DNA from: Candidatus Poribacteria bacterium
GTDB lineage: Bacteria; Poribacteria; WGA-4E; WGA-3G
DNA: 64,000 nt
Direction of reading: 5' to 3'
NCBI GenBank assembly: GCA_022827625.1
Contig: JAJEIE010000005.1
Coordinates: forward strand, 1-64,000
The notes under the pieces are model-generated. The model worked only from the letters and a program-made list of their open reading frames with translations, ran no database searches and was not told the DNA's origin. The number at the start of each line of letters is the position of its first letter. Position 1 is the first letter of the stretch. Below, piece by piece: positions 62,165-64,000 of the stretch. A program made the translations under genes and the position numbers.

Positions 62165-63289
62165 GTGGGCTGTTTTATACGCAAAATCTTCATACTACTT
62201 TTGTCGACCGCCATTTTTCTGCCAGTCACCGCACTCGCTGGACCTGGACGGACGGGTGCGCAGATCTTGAACCTCGGCGGCGGGGCAAGGGCAAGGGCGC
62301 TTGGAGATGCTTTTTCTGCGATGTCTGGTGATGTGACGACATCGCTCTGGAATCCGAGTGGGCTTGCCGATATGCCTGAGAGCAAACTCCGCTCCGGTAA
62401 GGAAGCCGGGCAAGCATCTATGTTTTATACCGATTACAGCGCACCTTTCGGAGAGGCAGGCGAAGGACTATACTACACTTTCATCTCTGGTGCGATGCCC
62501 CTCGGAGATATTGGAACTGTCGGTGCAACCCTTCAGATGCAAGGGCAAGGGACGATCGCGGTGACAACGGATTCCCCGGATGTGCTGCGTGAGGAGAGTC
62601 TCGGTACGAACTTTGCTTTAACATTCTCTTATGCCGATCGGGTTACGGAATCCTTATCGGCAGGTATCAACGGCAAGATGATTCGGATGGTACTTGGCCG
62701 CGAAAGCGGAACTTCTTATGCCGTTGATCTCGGTATGCAATACCTCCTTCCTTTCGATCTTATACCGACAACGATAGGGGCGGCAATCCAGAACGTCGGA
62801 CCGGGTATCTCTTTTATTGACGAGAACCAAGCGGATCCATTACCTCGATTTTTACGGATCGGTACTGCGATGAGTCTCTACCAAGATAGGTATAATCATA
62901 TTCGCCTTGTCAGTGGTATTACAGCATATATTGATAAGTTGACGGAAGATGAACATGAATTAGCTGTAGACTTGGACCGGCTTAACGCTGAAAGGGAGGA
63001 GAAACTCACGCAGGAGCAGTTGCTTTCCGATCGCGGCGTCGGTATCCGGGCATTTGAGTGGCGACATCTGCAAAAAAATCTCGGTCTGGAGTACTGGCTC
63101 GGTGGGATTCTCGCATTACGGATCGGTTACAAGTCTGAACCCGGTATTCACTTGCCTGAATGGACAGATTACATTACTGCCGGTATCGGTGCCCAGGTCT
63201 ATCTATTCAATATCGACTTTACAATCGGGCCGAGTTTTGGTCCAAGCCGGGCGCGACTCTATGAAACCACTGCGATGTTCATCTTTTAG
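62165..63289 (+). CDS. PorV/PorQ-family outer-membrane protein
   Basis: 374 residues from GTG 62165 (GAGGAG upstream). Signal peptide IFILLLSTAIFLPVTALA, then NLGGGARARALGDAFSAMSGDVTTSLWNPSGLADMPESKL, the PorV/FadL-like hallmark near the start of the barrel, and a beta-rich body ending in an aromatic MFIF. In Bacteroidota PorV works with the type IX secretion machine; in Poribacteria the family role is not established. The next gene (DUF5683) often accompanies such genes. Confidence 0.82.
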   Translation: MGCFIRKIFILLLSTAIFLPVTALAGPGRTGAQILNLGGGARARALGDAFSAMSGDVTTSLWNPSGLADMPESKLRSGKEAGQASMFYTDYSAPFGEAGEGLYYTFISGAMPLGDIGTVGATLQMQGQGTIAVTTDSPDVLREESLGTNFALTFSYADRVTESLSAGINGKMIRMVLGRESGTSYAVDLGMQYLLPFDLIPTTIGAAIQNVGPGISFIDENQADPLPRFLRIGTAMSLYQDRYNHIRLVSGITAYIDKLTEDEHELAVDLDRLNAEREEKLTQEQLLSDRGVGIRAFEWRHLQKNLGLEYWLGGILALRIGYKSEPGIHLPEWTDYITAGIGAQVYLFNIDFTIGPSFGPSRARLYETTAMFIF

Positions 63290-63306
63290 AAGGAAAACAA
63301 GGAAAA

Positions 63307-64000
63307 GTGAAATTTAACACCTACATTTTAATACTCCTGCTGATATGCTGTTCAGGCTCTGGTGTCTGTTTAGCGTCCGAAACTCCGCACGCCCAGTTGT
63401 TCACGGCTTTCTATCTGGATTCCGCGCTCGGAACTCGCTCACTCGCCGACCAATCCACTGTTACAATGGAGGCGACACAAGGGCTACAACCGCGGAAGTC
63501 TCCGAGCGAAGCGTTCCTCTACTCACTCATCGTTCCCGGTATGGGGCAACTCTATACCGGTGCCAAACGTGGATACGTTTATATGGCTGCGGAGGTGGGA
63601 CTGCTTACAACCTATTTTGTGCTGCGAAACAGTGCCTCGAACACGCGCGAGGACTACCGCGATCTCGTTAGACAGCATGTAATCTTTGACGGTCCTGGCT
63701 CCTTTGAGGATTGGGACCCGATTGAAGATTTTGAGCACGCTACGCAATATGAGAATTGGAACCACGTTTACGATTCAGAGGCGACTCGGAAGCGCACTGG
63801 CAAATGGTACTGGGACGATGCGAGATCCTTTAAAGATGAAGTCGATGTAGACATCGAATTTGATTCACCACATCGCTTGGCGGCTTTCGACTTACGGCAG
63901 CAAGCGAACGATACCTTTCAACTCGCTCGGACGGTATTAGGCATGGCAATCTTGAACCATGTCGTCAGTGCTGTGGAGGCACGCATTACAACCAAACGTT
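63307..64000 (+). CDS. DUF5683-family protein, runs off the window
   Basis: 231 codons visible from GTG 63307 (AAGGAAAA upstream), no stop inside the window. Signal peptide FNTYILILLLICCSGSGVCLA. KSPSEAFLYSLIVPGMGQLYTGAKRGYVYMAAEVGLLTTYFVL (about residues 76-118) is the DUF5683 motif (PGxGQxYxG with a membrane segment). Function unknown; such proteins sit in the envelope and often accompany PorV-like genes. The C-terminus is missing. Confidence 0.8.
   Translation, partial: MKFNTYILILLLICCSGSGVCLASETPHAQLFTAFYLDSALGTRSLADQSTVTMEATQGLQPRKSPSEAFLYSLIVPGMGQLYTGAKRGYVYMAAEVGLLTTYFVLRNSASNTREDYRDLVRQHVIFDGPGSFEDWDPIEDFEHATQYENWNHVYDSEATRKRTGKWYWDDARSFKDEVDVDIEFDSPHRLAAFDLRQQANDTFQLARTVLGMAILNHVVSAVEARITTKR

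Overview
The window looks like a contig from Candidatus Poribacteria (sponge-associated or marine, Gram-negative-type envelope). This is inferred from gene content, not from a marker search. The gene content includes a sulfatase, an unusual set of TIM-barrel isomerases and Gfo/Idh/MocA dehydrogenases, LamG, FRG, Uma2 and UPF0175 proteins, a DUF5916 barrel, and PorV and DUF5683 proteins. Intergenic regions are full of small palindromic repeats. I see no rRNA, tRNA or CRISPR array.

Layout. 1-2.65 kb: an IS3-family end inserted into a restriction-type N6 DNA methylase whose start overlaps an IS1595-family transposase. 2.87-8.4 kb: a P1 peptidase, an alkaline-phosphatase-superfamily hydrolase and two tandem subtilase-barrel paralogues. 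8.8-19.9 kb: a minus-strand series for carbohydrate or uronate use (sulfatase, mannonate-dehydratase-like protein, two dehydrogenases, LamG, a beta/gamma-crystallin protein, a PL22-like lyase, a TIM-barrel isomerase), with related intergenic repeats between the genes. 20.5-34.0 kb: a probable defence island, holding a PLD/SNF2 helicase, a large Eco57I-type methylase, an orphan antitoxin next to a toxin stub, a fused FRG-TPR protein, and an overlapping AbrB / mini-ORF / FRG / TPR operon in which the fused protein appears again as two genes. Three of the island spacers are bounded by inverted copies of one repeat.

34.3-38.4 kb: mixed plus-strand genes (SMP-30 lactonase, methyltransferase, UPF0175, PIG-L deacetylase, diheme cytochrome) and a tandem PurS-like gene. 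38.4-60.0 kb: a long minus-strand block of core genes in the order DUF5916, lnt, prfB (with the +1 frameshift), lysS, two GNATs, a LolC/E-type permease, lolD, ilvE, bamA, ompH, lpxD, a DGGGP-synthase-like UbiA protein, a SpoU methyltransferase, a GGGP synthase (pcrB), grpE, dnaJ, prmA. Two archaeal-type ether-lipid enzymes thus sit inside the outer-membrane assembly block. 60.2-64 kb: plus-strand genes, two of them broken (an EamA transporter with an internal stop and a formylglycine-enzyme-like protein with a frameshift), then a PorV-like protein and a DUF5683 protein that runs off the window.

The main unexplained signals are: (a) several repeat families that keep a hairpin architecture while the stem letters change in a compensated way, (b) one such element at the same place, 22-26 nt before the start codons of two unrelated genes, (c) split and fused FRG/TPR modules within one island, and (d) the ether-lipid gene pair inside the Bam/Lpx block.
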